A stretch of 7,415 nucleotides of DNA. It comes from Spirochaetaceae bacterium. GTDB lineage: Bacteria > Spirochaetota > Spirochaetia > SZUA-6 > Bin103. Below are positions 1-7,164 of the stretch, one piece after another. The stretch covers positions 1-7,415 of the forward strand of contig JAPOQV010000330.1 of NCBI GenBank assembly GCA_026710565.1, written 5' to 3'. A model generated the notes under the pieces. The model was not told the DNA's origin and did no database searches. It saw only the letters and a list, made by a program, of their open reading frames with translations. Position 1 is the first letter of the stretch, and every line of letters begins with the position of its first letter. A program made the translations under genes and the position numbers.

Positions 1-395
<395 letters not shown>

Positions 396-481
396 ATCAC
401 CTTTCTACCCCTCTCTGTCCGTTGTCGCTCGCTTCCCGCGGGTTGGCGTGCGGTCTCAGGCCCACCGATTATGTACGTGTG

Positions 482-598
<117 letters not shown>

Positions 599-633
599 TT
601 TTTGTGCCCGCGGAGGCACGCAGACCGAGACGC

Positions 634-639
634 GGGAGG
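634..639 (+). promoter_or_regulatory. Ribosome binding site choosing the GTG start at 647
   Basis: GGGAGG lies 7 bases before the GTG at 647, inside a purine-rich run (634-647). No other in-frame start nearby has such a site, and in-frame codons further upstream lie inside or against 5S rRNA. This is the basis for placing the start of the first protein gene here. Confidence 0.5.
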
Positions 640-646
640 GGGGGAG

Positions 647-1474
647 GTGACGTACCCCCGGAAGGCCCGTGTAAGATGGCGTGGCTTGATCGACTTGGGG
701 CCGTTGTACGGTGACGCGGATGTCGCGTTCGTCCTGCAGGCGGTCGCGCCTGCGCACACGGCGCGGGGACGGCTGGGAGATGCGTTCCGGGAAGACCGGG
801 AGATTCGCGAAGGCATGCTCGTGTCCGATGTTCTGGCGGATGCGGTGATGCGCACCGAGGAGCCGCTGCTGCGCGTGTCTCCGCTGCTCTACTTCTCCAT
901 GCTCGTGGCCCGCGTGCGGCGGGACTTGACCTCCCGGCGCTTCACGGTCGAGGAGTCCGGCCGGCATGCCGCCGTGGTGTTCGACGCGGGGGCAGCGCTC
1001 GCGCTGCTCGCCAAGCCGCACGTGTTCGACTACCTGGTGTTGCTGATGGTGTCCTTCGTGCGCGCGCGCTCGATCACCGTGGGGGTCGCGGATGAGCGGG
1101 GGCGTGCACGCATGCTGCGCTTCGACACCCTGGACCTGGACAGCATCGTCCGGGCGGCTGCGCTGGCCGCGGAATCCGAGCGGTTCGCTGCCTACCAGCG
1201 GATCGCGGATCTGTGCCTGTTCACGGTAGGGATCTTTCCGGAACGCATACGGGGCGCACGAGGCCGCAGCGCCGGCGTCGTGCGCGCCGAATGGATGGAG
1301 AACGGGGCACGCTTTTATGGTCTTGCCTCCCGCCACAGGACCGCACAGGAGTTGCAGATGGAAGGGGTCCTGGCGGAACTCAGCTCGAACTTCAACCTTG
1401 CGGCGAAGCCCCTCAACGTGCTGTCCGACCGCTACCTGTGGAGGACGGCCCAGCCGATGCCGTTTCTGCCGTAG
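647..1474 (+). CDS. Conserved-looking protein of unknown function (275 aa)
   Basis: I do not recognise this protein. The same reading frame stays open upstream to 422, but that part runs through 5S rRNA, so the start must be downstream; the GTG at 647 has a GGGAGG site 7 bases ahead. TTG codons at 686, 695 and 704 are alternatives without a good site. The frame has typical high-GC coding character, with balanced charged and hydrophobic residues and no stop for 275 codons. There is no signal peptide and no convincing membrane helix; the most hydrophobic stretch (about 129-138, YLVLLMVSFV) is short and fits a buried strand or helix. The most ordered-looking part is the C-terminal 239-264 (EGVLAELSSNFNLAAKPLNV and on), probably amphipathic helix. 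A soluble cytoplasmic protein is inferred. Its stop is 9 bases before the CNNM gene, so the two are probably co-transcribed. Confidence 0.7.
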   Translation: MTYPRKARVRWRGLIDLGPLYGDADVAFVLQAVAPAHTARGRLGDAFREDREIREGMLVSDVLADAVMRTEEPLLRVSPLLYFSMLVARVRRDLTSRRFTVEESGRHAAVVFDAGAALALLAKPHVFDYLVLLMVSFVRARSITVGVADERGRARMLRFDTLDLDSIVRAAALAAESERFAAYQRIADLCLFTVGIFPERIRGARGRSAGVVRAEWMENGARFYGLASRHRTAQELQMEGVLAELSSNFNLAAKPLNVLSDRYLWRTAQPMPFLP

Positions 1475-1483
1475 ATCGTCGCC

Positions 1484-2608
1484 ATGGCGCTGCTGCTGAT
1501 CTTCCTGGCGTTCACGCTCGTGTTCTCATTCCTCTGTTCGGTGCTGGAGGCGGTCATCCTGAGCGTGTCGCCCAGCTACGTGGCTGCCCTGAAGCGGGTC
1601 GGGCGACGCACGGGTCTGCTGCTGCACAGGCTCAAGGAAGACATAGACCGTCCGCTCGCCGCGATCCTGACGCTCAACACGATCGCCAACACCGGAGGCG
1701 CTACCCTTGTGGGGATTCAGGCCGCGGCGGTGTTCGAGAGCCTCTGGGGCGGATTCACCACGGGAGCGACGACATTCCTGGTGCTGTTCTTCTCCGAGAT
1801 CATCCCCAAGACGCTCGGCGCCACCTACTGGCGACGCCTGTCCGCGCCGACGGCATGGACGATCCAGGTCCTGATCGTCGCCCTGTACCCGATGGTGGTG
1901 TTCGCCAACCGGATCGCCGCCGTGATCTCACGCGGCCGGCCAGCCTCTCGTGTCAGCCGGAGCGAGATTCGGGCGATCGCGGACCTGGGTCACACCCAGG
2001 GCGTCATCGCCGCGGACGAATCGCGCATCATCGAGAGCGTGATGCAGTCTGGAGCGCTCGCCGTAAGGGGGGCCATGACGCCGCGCACGGTGGTGGTTGC
2101 CCTCGATGAGTCCCTGACGCTCGCCGAAGTGGAGGAGGCCGATCTGCGGCACTCGCGGATACCGATCTACAGCGACAGCATCGACTCGGTCACGGGGTAC
2201 GTTCTGCGCTACGAACTGCTGCTCGCCGTCGCTCGCGGAGAGGGCGAGCGCACCGTGGAGTCGCTCCGCCGCGACATCCTGCCGCTGCCGGACACGCTGT
2301 CGTTGCGGGCCGCGTTCGCGCAGATGTTGAGCCGCCACGAGCACATTGCCCTGATCGTGGACCAGTACGGAGGGACTGCCGGAATCGTCACCGTGGAAGA
2401 CATTGTCGAGACGCTGTTGGGACTGGAGATCGTCGATGAGACCGATCGCGCGACCGACATGCAGGAGTTGGCGCGTCGCCGGTGGGCCGGGCGCGTGCAG
2501 CGGCGGGGCCTTGCGGTCGAGGGTGGGGCGTCGACGGCTCCGGCCGATGCGGCGGCCGGCGGCCGGGGGACCGATGCAGCGGACGATGACCCGGAGGAGC
2601 CGAGTTAG
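1484..2608 (+). CDS. CNNM (DUF21) transmembrane protein with CBS domain pair
   Basis: Membrane protein of the CNNM/CorC (hemolysin-like) family, known for divalent-cation (Mg2+, Co2+) transport or resistance; cytoplasmic CBS domains bind adenine nucleotides. Residues 1-145 form the DUF21 region with hydrophobic segments at about 2-27, 55-80, 88-103 and 118-143, a small-residue motif LTLNTIANTGG near 62-72 and the family motif SEIIPKT at 104-110. CBS repeats follow from about 200 to 325, including RIPIYSD and HIALIVDQYGGTAGIVTVED (D293-Q-Y-G-G). At 374 residues it ends soon after the second CBS domain and lacks the usual CorC_HlyC C-terminal domain; instead it has a tail from about 340 rich in Ala, Gly and Asp that looks disordered. 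No clear ribosome site precedes the ATG, only 9 bases after the previous stop, so translation is probably coupled. Substrate is not known. Confidence 0.93.
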   Translation: MALLLIFLAFTLVFSFLCSVLEAVILSVSPSYVAALKRVGRRTGLLLHRLKEDIDRPLAAILTLNTIANTGGATLVGIQAAAVFESLWGGFTTGATTFLVLFFSEIIPKTLGATYWRRLSAPTAWTIQVLIVALYPMVVFANRIAAVISRGRPASRVSRSEIRAIADLGHTQGVIAADESRIIESVMQSGALAVRGAMTPRTVVVALDESLTLAEVEEADLRHSRIPIYSDSIDSVTGYVLRYELLLAVARGEGERTVESLRRDILPLPDTLSLRAAFAQMLSRHEHIALIVDQYGGTAGIVTVEDIVETLLGLEIVDETDRATDMQELARRRWAGRVQRRGLAVEGGASTAPADAAAGGRGTDAADDDPEEPS

Positions 2609-2691
2609 CATGGCGGATCATCCGCTTTGAACGGTAAAGAACTTGAAACCGGACGAATCAGGTGGCATGCTGGCAAGCGATGCGAACGCCG

Positions 2692-3255
2692 ATGGTGATC
2701 GAACGGGAAGCGGCGGACGAACTGCGTTTCATCCGCACCACGATGGAGCGGGCGGTCCGCTTCGACGCGGTGCCCGGAGTCGGGATGATCCTGATGGGGT
2801 CAGGCGCCGTCGTCGCCTACGGCGCCACCCAGCTCGCTCCGGACCACTGGTTGACGATCTGGCTCGCCACCGCCGTGGCGGCCTTTGTCACCGGAGTGGC
2901 GGCGATGGCGCTGAAGGCTCGCCGCGGCGGACTCTCGCTCTGGTCGCGGCCGGCGCACTCGTTCGCCCTCACCTTTCTGCCGCCGCTGGCTGTCGGCGGA
3001 TTGCTCACCGGAGCCCTCGAAACGGCCGGCGCGCAGCAACTGATGCCCGGCACGTGGCTCAGCCTGTACGGCATCGCCGCCCTCACCGGCGGAGCACTCT
3101 CCGTGCGGAGCGTTTCGGTCATGGGAACCGGCTTTCTGCTGCTGGGCGCCGCCTGCCTCCTGTACCCGCCGGCCGGCCCGGCGCTGATGGTGTGCGGCTT
3201 CGGCGCGCTGCACGTGGCGTTCGGCGTCCACATCGCCCTTCGACATGGCGGCTGA
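2692..3255 (+). CDS. Six-helix membrane protein paired with a winged-helix regulator
   Basis: Small integral membrane protein (187 aa) with six predicted helices at about 28-46, 53-74, 90-109, 122-139, 143-158 and 161-183. A short cytosolic start contains LRFIRTTMERAVRFDAVPG (11-29), then come WLSLYG (122-127), SVRSVSVMG (137-145), and FGALHVAFG near the C-terminus ending in RHGG. I recognise this pattern from a family of unknown function commonly encoded beside a small winged-helix regulator in Acidobacteriota and Gemmatimonadota-like genomes; that recognition is from memory. Its role is unknown; a membrane sensor or partner for the regulator is an inference. Starts at GTG 2662 and ATG 2680 are also open; 2692 is chosen because family members carry only about ten residues before the LRFI block. 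None has a strong ribosome site. Its end overlaps the next gene by 11 bases. Confidence 0.85.
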   Translation: MVIEREAADELRFIRTTMERAVRFDAVPGVGMILMGSGAVVAYGATQLAPDHWLTIWLATAVAAFVTGVAAMALKARRGGLSLWSRPAHSFALTFLPPLAVGGLLTGALETAGAQQLMPGTWLSLYGIAALTGGALSVRSVSVMGTGFLLLGAACLLYPPAGPALMVCGFGALHVAFGVHIALRHGG

Positions 3256-3700
3256 CAGTACCATCGCGCCGGCCGACGCCGCCCGGTCGCTTGACCTCGC
3301 ACAGGGGCTGGCCGCCACCGCGCGGACGTTCGACACCGTGGTGCACGAACGTACCCGGCTGGCAATCCTCAGCGCGCTGTCCGCCGCGCGCTCCATGAGC
3401 TTTCGGGAATTGAAGTCGCTGCTCGGCGTCACCGACGGCAACCTCAGCGTGCATGCCCGCAAGCTGGAGGCCGCCGGGTACATCGCGGTGCGCAAGGGGT
3501 TCCGCGGGCGCCAGCCCCGAACCACGTTCGCGTTGACTCGAGAGGGCCGCCAGGCGCTCGAGGCATACCTCCGGCACATGGAGGCGCTGATATCGGCGAT
3601 CGGCCGGATCGGCCGCGGGCGTGCGGATGGTCCGGCCGCCGGGGCTGGCGACGACTCGGGCGGGTACCCGCTGCCTGCGAGCGCGGTGGGAGGATCGTGA
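3245..3700 (+). CDS. Winged-helix transcriptional regulator (HTH_34-like, MarR/ArsR fold)
   Basis: DNA-binding regulator of 151 aa. The helix-turn-helix core is at about 30-100: [18 protein letters not shown] (29-46), the [20 protein letters not shown] helices (52-71), [14 protein letters not shown] (72-85), and a wing with [20 protein letters not shown] (86-105). These match the single-domain winged-helix group (PF13601 type) that usually acts as a small repressor without an obvious ligand pocket. The C-terminal tail after about 120 is rich in Gly and Ala and probably disordered. The ATG lies inside the end of the membrane protein gene (11-base overlap) with no ribosome site of its own, so translation is probably coupled. 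Such pairing suggests the regulator controls this cluster, possibly with the membrane protein as input. The operator is not visible to me. Confidence 0.92.
   Translation: MAADSTIAPADAARSLDLAQGLAATARTFDTVVHERTRLAILSALSAARSMSFRELKSLLGVTDGNLSVHARKLEAAGYIAVRKGFRGRQPRTTFALTREGRQALEAYLRHMEALISAIGRIGRGRADGPAAGAGDDSGGYPLPASAVGGS
3688..3693 (+). promoter_or_regulatory. Ribosome binding site choosing the ATG at 3700
   Basis: GGGAGG ends 6 bases before the ATG at 3700 but only 3 before the in-frame GTG at 3697. The spacing favours the ATG, which overlaps the regulator stop codon by one base (TGATG). Confidence 0.55.
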
Positions 3701-4584
3701 TGCCGGACCGCCGCCACGCCGGGAAGGACGGCGGTTACGGGCGTGCCAACGGCAGCGTCGACGGGCTCGGCTCCAACGGGGCCGGGGATGTCGGCGCCCG
3801 GCACGTGGGCATCATCATGGATGGGAACGGACGCTGGGCGCAGGCTCGATCCCTGTCCCGCTATGACGGGTATCGGGCCGGCACCGATGCGGTGCGCCAG
3901 ACCGTTGAGTCCGCCGCCGACCTCGGCATAGACGTGCTGACCCTGTACGCATTCTCGTCGGACAACTGGCGCCGTCCCTCCGGCGAGGTGCAGCTTCTGT
4001 TGTCCCTGTTTCAGTGGTACCTGCAGCGAGAGACCAGCAACTGCGTCCGCCAGGGGGTGCGCGTTTCCTTCATCGGTCGCCGCGATCGCTTCCCCAAGGC
4101 GCTGCAGCGCGAGATCGAGCGCAGCGAGAGCGCGACGAGTGACTGCGGCCGGCTGCTCCTGCGCATCGCCGCCGACTACTCGGCCCGGGACGCGATCCTG
4201 TCCGCCGCAGCCTCGCTCGCCGCCGGCGACACGCCGACACGGCCGGACTTCGCCCGCATGCTGACCGGCGGCGACGGCGTACTTGGCGACGTCGACCTGA
4301 TCGTACGCACCGGCGGCGAGCAACGGCTGAGCGACTTTCTGCTCTGGGAAGCCGCGTACGCGGAGCTGGTCTTCACGCCGACGCTGTGGCCGGACTTCAC
4401 GCGGGCCGATCTGGCAGCGGCACTGGACGAATTCCGCACGAGGGAGCGGCGGTTCGGCGGCATCGTGCCGGCCGGGGACGGGTCCTCGGGTCGACGCAAC
4501 TCCGATCACGCGGTAGGGTGGCAGCCAACAGAGCATCCGGGGAACGAGCTGGTCGCCGACGCGAGCCAGCCGTCCCAAGAGTGA
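3700..4584 (+). CDS. uppS: cis-Prenyltransferase, undecaprenyl diphosphate synthase family
   Basis: Cytoplasmic, membrane-associated enzyme (294 aa) that adds isopentenyl diphosphate units with cis geometry to an allylic diphosphate; in most bacteria this makes the C55 lipid carrier for peptidoglycan. Family residues are present: [13 protein letters not shown] (35-47; catalytic Asp41 and the diphosphate-binding GNGRW), SSDNWRRP (86-93), [11 protein letters not shown] (156-166), [17 protein letters not shown] (200-216; Arg203 and Arg209 bind isopentenyl diphosphate), AYAELVF (219-225; Glu222) and RERRFGG (248-254). It departs from E. coli UppS at Tyr58 (usually His, in GHxxG), Asp88 and Asp159. 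SSDNW with DYSARDA marks a subfamily I recall from several high-GC bacteria, so chain length and product are open. Residues 1-33 and about 257-294 are extra tails, poorly ordered in look. The usual neighbours cdsA and dxr are absent, so this may not be the housekeeping copy. Confidence 0.93.
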   Translation: MPDRRHAGKDGGYGRANGSVDGLGSNGAGDVGARHVGIIMDGNGRWAQARSLSRYDGYRAGTDAVRQTVESAADLGIDVLTLYAFSSDNWRRPSGEVQLLLSLFQWYLQRETSNCVRQGVRVSFIGRRDRFPKALQREIERSESATSDCGRLLLRIAADYSARDAILSAAASLAAGDTPTRPDFARMLTGGDGVLGDVDLIVRTGGEQRLSDFLLWEAAYAELVFTPTLWPDFTRADLAAALDEFRTRERRFGGIVPAGDGSSGRRNSDHAVGWQPTEHPGNELVADASQPSQE

Positions 4585-4592
4585 GGTATTCC

Positions 4593-5012
4593 ATGCCATA
4601 CGATCCCGTGTTGGTGCAGCCCATGCGTGACGAGCTCGCGCGCATCGGCGTCGACGAGTTGACGGCCCCCGAGGACGTGGACCGGTTCATGGGGGACGCG
4701 GAAGGAACCGCGTTCCTGGTGGTGAACTCGGTGTGCGGATGCGCCGCCGGCAGCGCCCGCCCGGCGGTGGCGCTGGCGCTGCAGCAGGGTCCCAGGCCGC
4801 AGCGTGCCGCGACCGTGTTCGCGGGACAGGACCTGGAGGCGACCGAGCGGGCGCGCAGCTACTTCGCCGACTATCCGCCTTCGAGCCCCTCGTTCGCGCT
4901 GTTCCGTGACGGCGAGCTGGTGCACGTGTTTCCCCGACATCGCATCGAGGGGCGCGACCCGCAGTCAATCGCCGCCGATCTGAGGCAGGTGTTCGACCAA
5001 CACTGTGACTGA
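4593..5012 (+). CDS. Bacilliredoxin, BrxA/BrxB (YphP/YqiW) family
   Basis: Thioredoxin-fold cytoplasmic protein of 139 aa, the family's usual length. In Firmicutes these proteins remove bacillithiol from mixed disulfides with other proteins. The diagnostic segment [15 protein letters not shown] (43-57) carries the CGC active site, Cys48 and Cys50. The FAGQDLEAT block and the [27 protein letters not shown] stretch complete the fold, with the conserved Pro-Ser-Pro before the strand. An additional Cys138 sits next to the C-terminus. ATG 4593 has GAGG (4583-4586) 6 bases ahead; the frame is open upstream but only over the prenyltransferase end. It starts 8 bases after that gene. Its presence suggests the host uses bacillithiol or a similar thiol; no bshA, bshB or bshC is in the window. 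Target proteins are unknown. Confidence 0.95.
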   Translation: MPYDPVLVQPMRDELARIGVDELTAPEDVDRFMGDAEGTAFLVVNSVCGCAAGSARPAVALALQQGPRPQRAATVFAGQDLEATERARSYFADYPPSSPSFALFRDGELVHVFPRHRIEGRDPQSIAADLRQVFDQHCD

Positions 5013-5304
5013 GCGGCGCTCGTTCGCGGCGCCCGAGCACCGGCACCTCGGAGCGCTGCACGGGATCACCGTCGTGGTCGACACCGACGGGCCGGTGTAC
5101 GTCGGCCGCTTCTTCGAAGAGCGCGACGGTGCGCTGCTGCTGCTGGACGCGGCATCGCACGAGGAGGGCGCCGGCGGCGTCACGAAAGCCGCCTATCTGT
5201 CCCGAGCGGCCGAGTACGGAGTCTGGAAGCAGTATCCCAGCGTGTCCGTGCCGCGGTCTCGCGTGACTGCGGTGTGTCCCCTGGCGGACGTCGCAACACC
5301 GTGA
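5005..5304 (+). CDS. Small conserved-looking protein of unknown function (99 aa)
   Basis: The GTG start overlaps the bacilliredoxin end by 8 bases, with no good ribosome site, so it is probably translated by coupling to it. The chain reads as alternating short strands: [20 protein letters not shown] (17-36), then [12 protein letters not shown], and a helical part [19 protein letters not shown] (60-78), closing with [14 protein letters not shown]. The pattern of a strand with a Gly-Pro turn, an acidic segment, and a final VPRSRV strand is compatible with a small beta-barrel (Sm- or SH3-like), but that is only an inference from pattern. No signal peptide or membrane helix. Similar sequences appear to exist in several phyla, from memory and not verified. 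Function unknown; location suggests a link with thiol redox or simply shared expression. Confidence 0.8.
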   Translation: MTERRSFAAPEHRHLGALHGITVVVDTDGPVYVGRFFEERDGALLLLDAASHEEGAGGVTKAAYLSRAAEYGVWKQYPSVSVPRSRVTAVCPLADVATP

Positions 5305-5331
5305 CAGGCATCGGCATGACAGGCACCGGCA
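5302..5331 (+). repeat. Two tandem 15-base direct repeats with one mismatch
   Basis: TGACAGGCATCGGCA at 5302-5316 is followed at once by TGACAGGCACCGGCA at 5317-5331, 14 of 15 positions identical. The first unit begins with the TGA stop of the 99-residue gene, and because the unit is 15 bases the second copy carries an in-frame TGA as well. It looks like a small local duplication in the only intergenic gap of this part of the window. Confidence 0.9.
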
Positions 5332-5386
5332 TCCGCGCCTCCGCTTGAAGCGATCCGTGGCTGGCCCTACCTTGGGGTGCGGTTGC

Positions 5387-6013
5387 ATGGATTCGATAGT
5401 CCGACGGCGGCCCGTCCTCCTCGCGATCACGCTGACGGCGGTGTCGTTGCTTGCCGGCTGTGATCGAGAGGTCGAGGTCCGCACCTACCGGGAGGTGACG
5501 GTCGCGCCGACTCCGGTCGGCGCGCTGTTCGACTCGACCGGCGGCGAGACCGGCTCGGCAACCGGGAGTGAGAGCTGGCGGTGGGTCGCTCCGACCGGCT
5601 GGAACGAACTGCCCGGAGACGGGCTTCGCCTGGCCCGGTTCGGGCTGCCGGGAGGCGGGGAGAGCACCGTGGTGGTGCTGGCAGGCGACGCCGGCGGCGT
5701 GGAAGCCAACGTGCGCCGCTGGCTCACGCAGCTCGGGCTGGACCTGCCTCCCGAACGGGTCCGTGCACTCCTCGGCGATGCGGTGTCCGTCCGGGGCGAT
5801 CTCGACTTCACCCTGTTCGATTTCACGTCCCTGGTTGCCGGCCGGGATTCCACGGCGTTCCTGACGGCGATCGCCTCGGTGGGCGGACAGACAATGTTCG
5901 TCAAGGCCGAGGCGGCGGCCGGCGTCCTGATCGAGCAGCGCTCCTCGTTCGTTGGCCTCCTGAGCTCGCTCGGTCCGCGTTCGTCGGGCAGCGGATACGG
6001 CAACCAGGGATAG
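5387..6013 (+). CDS. Lipoprotein preceding the cytochrome c biogenesis genes
   Basis: Predicted lipoprotein of 208 aa. The signal is clear: RRR at 6-8, hydrophobic stretch 9-23, and lipobox LLAGC with Cys25 as the lipidated residue. ATG 5387 is preferred over a TTG at 5345 because it gives a compact signal with GGGGTG (5373-5378) 8 bases ahead. After a flexible Gly/Ser/Thr linker (about 45-62) comes a folded domain with WRWVAPTGW (64-72), LRLARFGLP (80-88) and VVLAGDAGGVEANVRRWLTQLGL (96-118). I recognise this Trp-Pro-Thr-Gly-Trp and GDAGG...NV.RW pattern from proteins of unknown function encoded next to ResB/CcsA in Verrucomicrobiota-like genomes (from memory). Its Cys25 is consumed by lipidation and I see no other Cys, so it is not a haem or thiol carrier. 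It ends 5 bases before resB, so it probably serves cytochrome c maturation or assembly at the outer face of the membrane. Confidence 0.9.
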   Translation: MDSIVRRRPVLLAITLTAVSLLAGCDREVEVRTYREVTVAPTPVGALFDSTGGETGSATGSESWRWVAPTGWNELPGDGLRLARFGLPGGGESTVVVLAGDAGGVEANVRRWLTQLGLDLPPERVRALLGDAVSVRGDLDFTLFDFTSLVAGRDSTAFLTAIASVGGQTMFVKAEAAAGVLIEQRSSFVGLLSSLGPRSSGSGYGNQG

Positions 6014-6018
6014 GAGAG

Positions 6019-7164
6019 ATGTTGGTTCAGGCGATCAGGCGCAGCCCGCTGGTGCGGATCGCGATCGACCTGCGCGTCACGGTGATCTGCCTGGCGCTGC
6101 TGTTCCTGCTGACGCTGCTGGGCACCTTTCATCAGGTGTCGCACGGCCTGTACGACGCCCAGCAGCGCTACTTCGGAGCCTGGATCACGTTGGTCGGCGG
6201 CATCGTGCCGTTGCCCGGCGCGCAGCTCGTGCTGTGGGTTCTGTTCGTCAACCTGGTGGCGGTGACCGCCGTCCGGTTCGTGTACCGGTGGTCGCGGGTG
6301 GGGATCCTGATCATCCACCTCGGCATGTTCGTGATGTTCTTCGGCATGTTCTTCGTCTCCTACTTCGCGCAGGAGTCCTTCCTGCGGTTGCAGGAGGGGG
6401 AGTGGCGCAACACCAGCGAGGACTATCACGAGTGGGAAGTGGCCGCCTGGCGTGAGGGGACCGACGCCCGCGACGTCAGCGCGGTCGACCTCGCCAAGCT
6501 CGCTCCCGGCGATGGGGTCGCCCTGCCGGGGCTGGGCCTGACCCTGCTGGTGGAGGAGAACCACCCCAGCGCGGACGCCTACCTGGCGCCGGAGGGCCGG
6601 AGCAGCCGGTTCGTGAACGCCCGCGGCATCGCCGAGTTGAGGCCGCGCCGCCGCTCGGTCCGCCCGGAAGAGAATCAGCCGGGCGTGATCCTGCACGTCA
6701 GCGGCGGTTCCGAGGGCGCCGCGGTAGCGCTGTGGGCGCTCGATCCGACGCCGACCACCGTGACGCTTGACGGCCAGCGGTACGGCTTCTCCCTGCGGCG
6801 GACGCGCTACGTGCTGCCGGCGCTCCTCGGCCTGGAGCACTTCCGCGCCGAGTTCCACCCGGGTACCGACACGCCCCGGTCGTTCGAGAGCGACGTGGTG
6901 ATCGAGGCACCCGGCACCCGGCGACCGGTGCGCATCTCGATGAACAAGCCGCTGCGGTTCAGCGGGTTCACCTTCTATCAGGCTTCCTACGAATTCGACG
7001 CCACCGGCGCCGCGTATTCCACCCTGGCAGTGGTGCAGAACCGCGGCCGCATCGTCCCCTACGTGGCCACCGCGATCATCGGTGTGGGCCTGATCGTGCA
7101 TTTCGTGCAGACCCTCGTCCGGCCCGGCCGCCGGCGGCGCTCCGTTGCGGAGGAGGCGTCATGA
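6019..7164 (+). CDS. resB: Cytochrome c biogenesis protein ResB/CcsB (system II)
   Basis: Membrane subunit (381 aa) of the system II cytochrome c synthase. With CcsA/ResC it carries haem across the membrane and attaches it to CxxCH apocytochromes on the outer face. Four membrane helices are visible at about 14-36, 69-89, 94-116 and 345-366, with a large extracytoplasmic domain of about 228 residues between helices 3 and 4. His100 lies in helix 3 (ILIIHLGMFVMFFG) and is a candidate for the conserved haem-handling His of CcsB; His361 lies in the last helix. The family signature NKPLRFSGFTFYQASYE is at 309-325. Start ATG 6019 comes 5 bases after the lipoprotein stop; AGGAG is very close (2 bases), while CAGGGA at 6005-6010 sits 8 bases away. 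The longer open frame upstream to 5581 lies over the lipoprotein and is spurious. The start is typical and nothing appears broken. Confidence 0.93.
   Translation: MLVQAIRRSPLVRIAIDLRVTVICLALLFLLTLLGTFHQVSHGLYDAQQRYFGAWITLVGGIVPLPGAQLVLWVLFVNLVAVTAVRFVYRWSRVGILIIHLGMFVMFFGMFFVSYFAQESFLRLQEGEWRNTSEDYHEWEVAAWREGTDARDVSAVDLAKLAPGDGVALPGLGLTLLVEENHPSADAYLAPEGRSSRFVNARGIAELRPRRRSVRPEENQPGVILHVSGGSEGAAVALWALDPTPTTVTLDGQRYGFSLRRTRYVLPALLGLEHFRAEFHPGTDTPRSFESDVVIEAPGTRRPVRISMNKPLRFSGFTFYQASYEFDATGAAYSTLAVVQNRGRIVPYVATAIIGVGLIVHFVQTLVRPGRRRRSVAEEAS
7149..7156 (+). promoter_or_regulatory. Strong ribosome binding site for the gene at 7161
   Basis: GGAGGAGG lies within the resB end, 4 bases before the ATG that overlaps the resB stop as ATGA. 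It is the best-matching site in the window and supports a real downstream gene. Confidence 0.7.

Noticed and set aside
604..619. Hairpin GTGCC/GGCAC after the T run behind 5S
   Set aside because: The T run is before, not after, the stem, so it is not a + strand terminator; an overlapping CCCGCG/CGCGGG pairing competes with it.
1213..2109. 298-codon + strand frame across the first two genes
   Set aside because: It overlaps two better-supported frames and reads as low-complexity Arg/Gly/His-rich sequence without motifs.
2613..2625. Small hairpin GCGGA/TCCGC followed by TTT after the CNNM gene
   Set aside because: Five-base stem with only three T; too weak to call a terminator.
2626..2661. TTGAAC and TTGAAA as possible -35 boxes before the membrane protein
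   Set aside because: No acceptable -10 sequence at 16-18 bases downstream of either.
2800..4599. Open frame of 599 codons on the - strand
   Set aside because: It lies opposite three well-identified + strand genes, is rich in Arg, Gly, Pro and Ala as expected for antisense of high-GC codons, and shows no domain.
5485..7101. Open frame of 538 codons on the - strand
   Set aside because: It runs antisense to the lipoprotein and resB, both identified by motifs; its composition (His, Gln, Arg, Pro) is typical of an antisense shadow.
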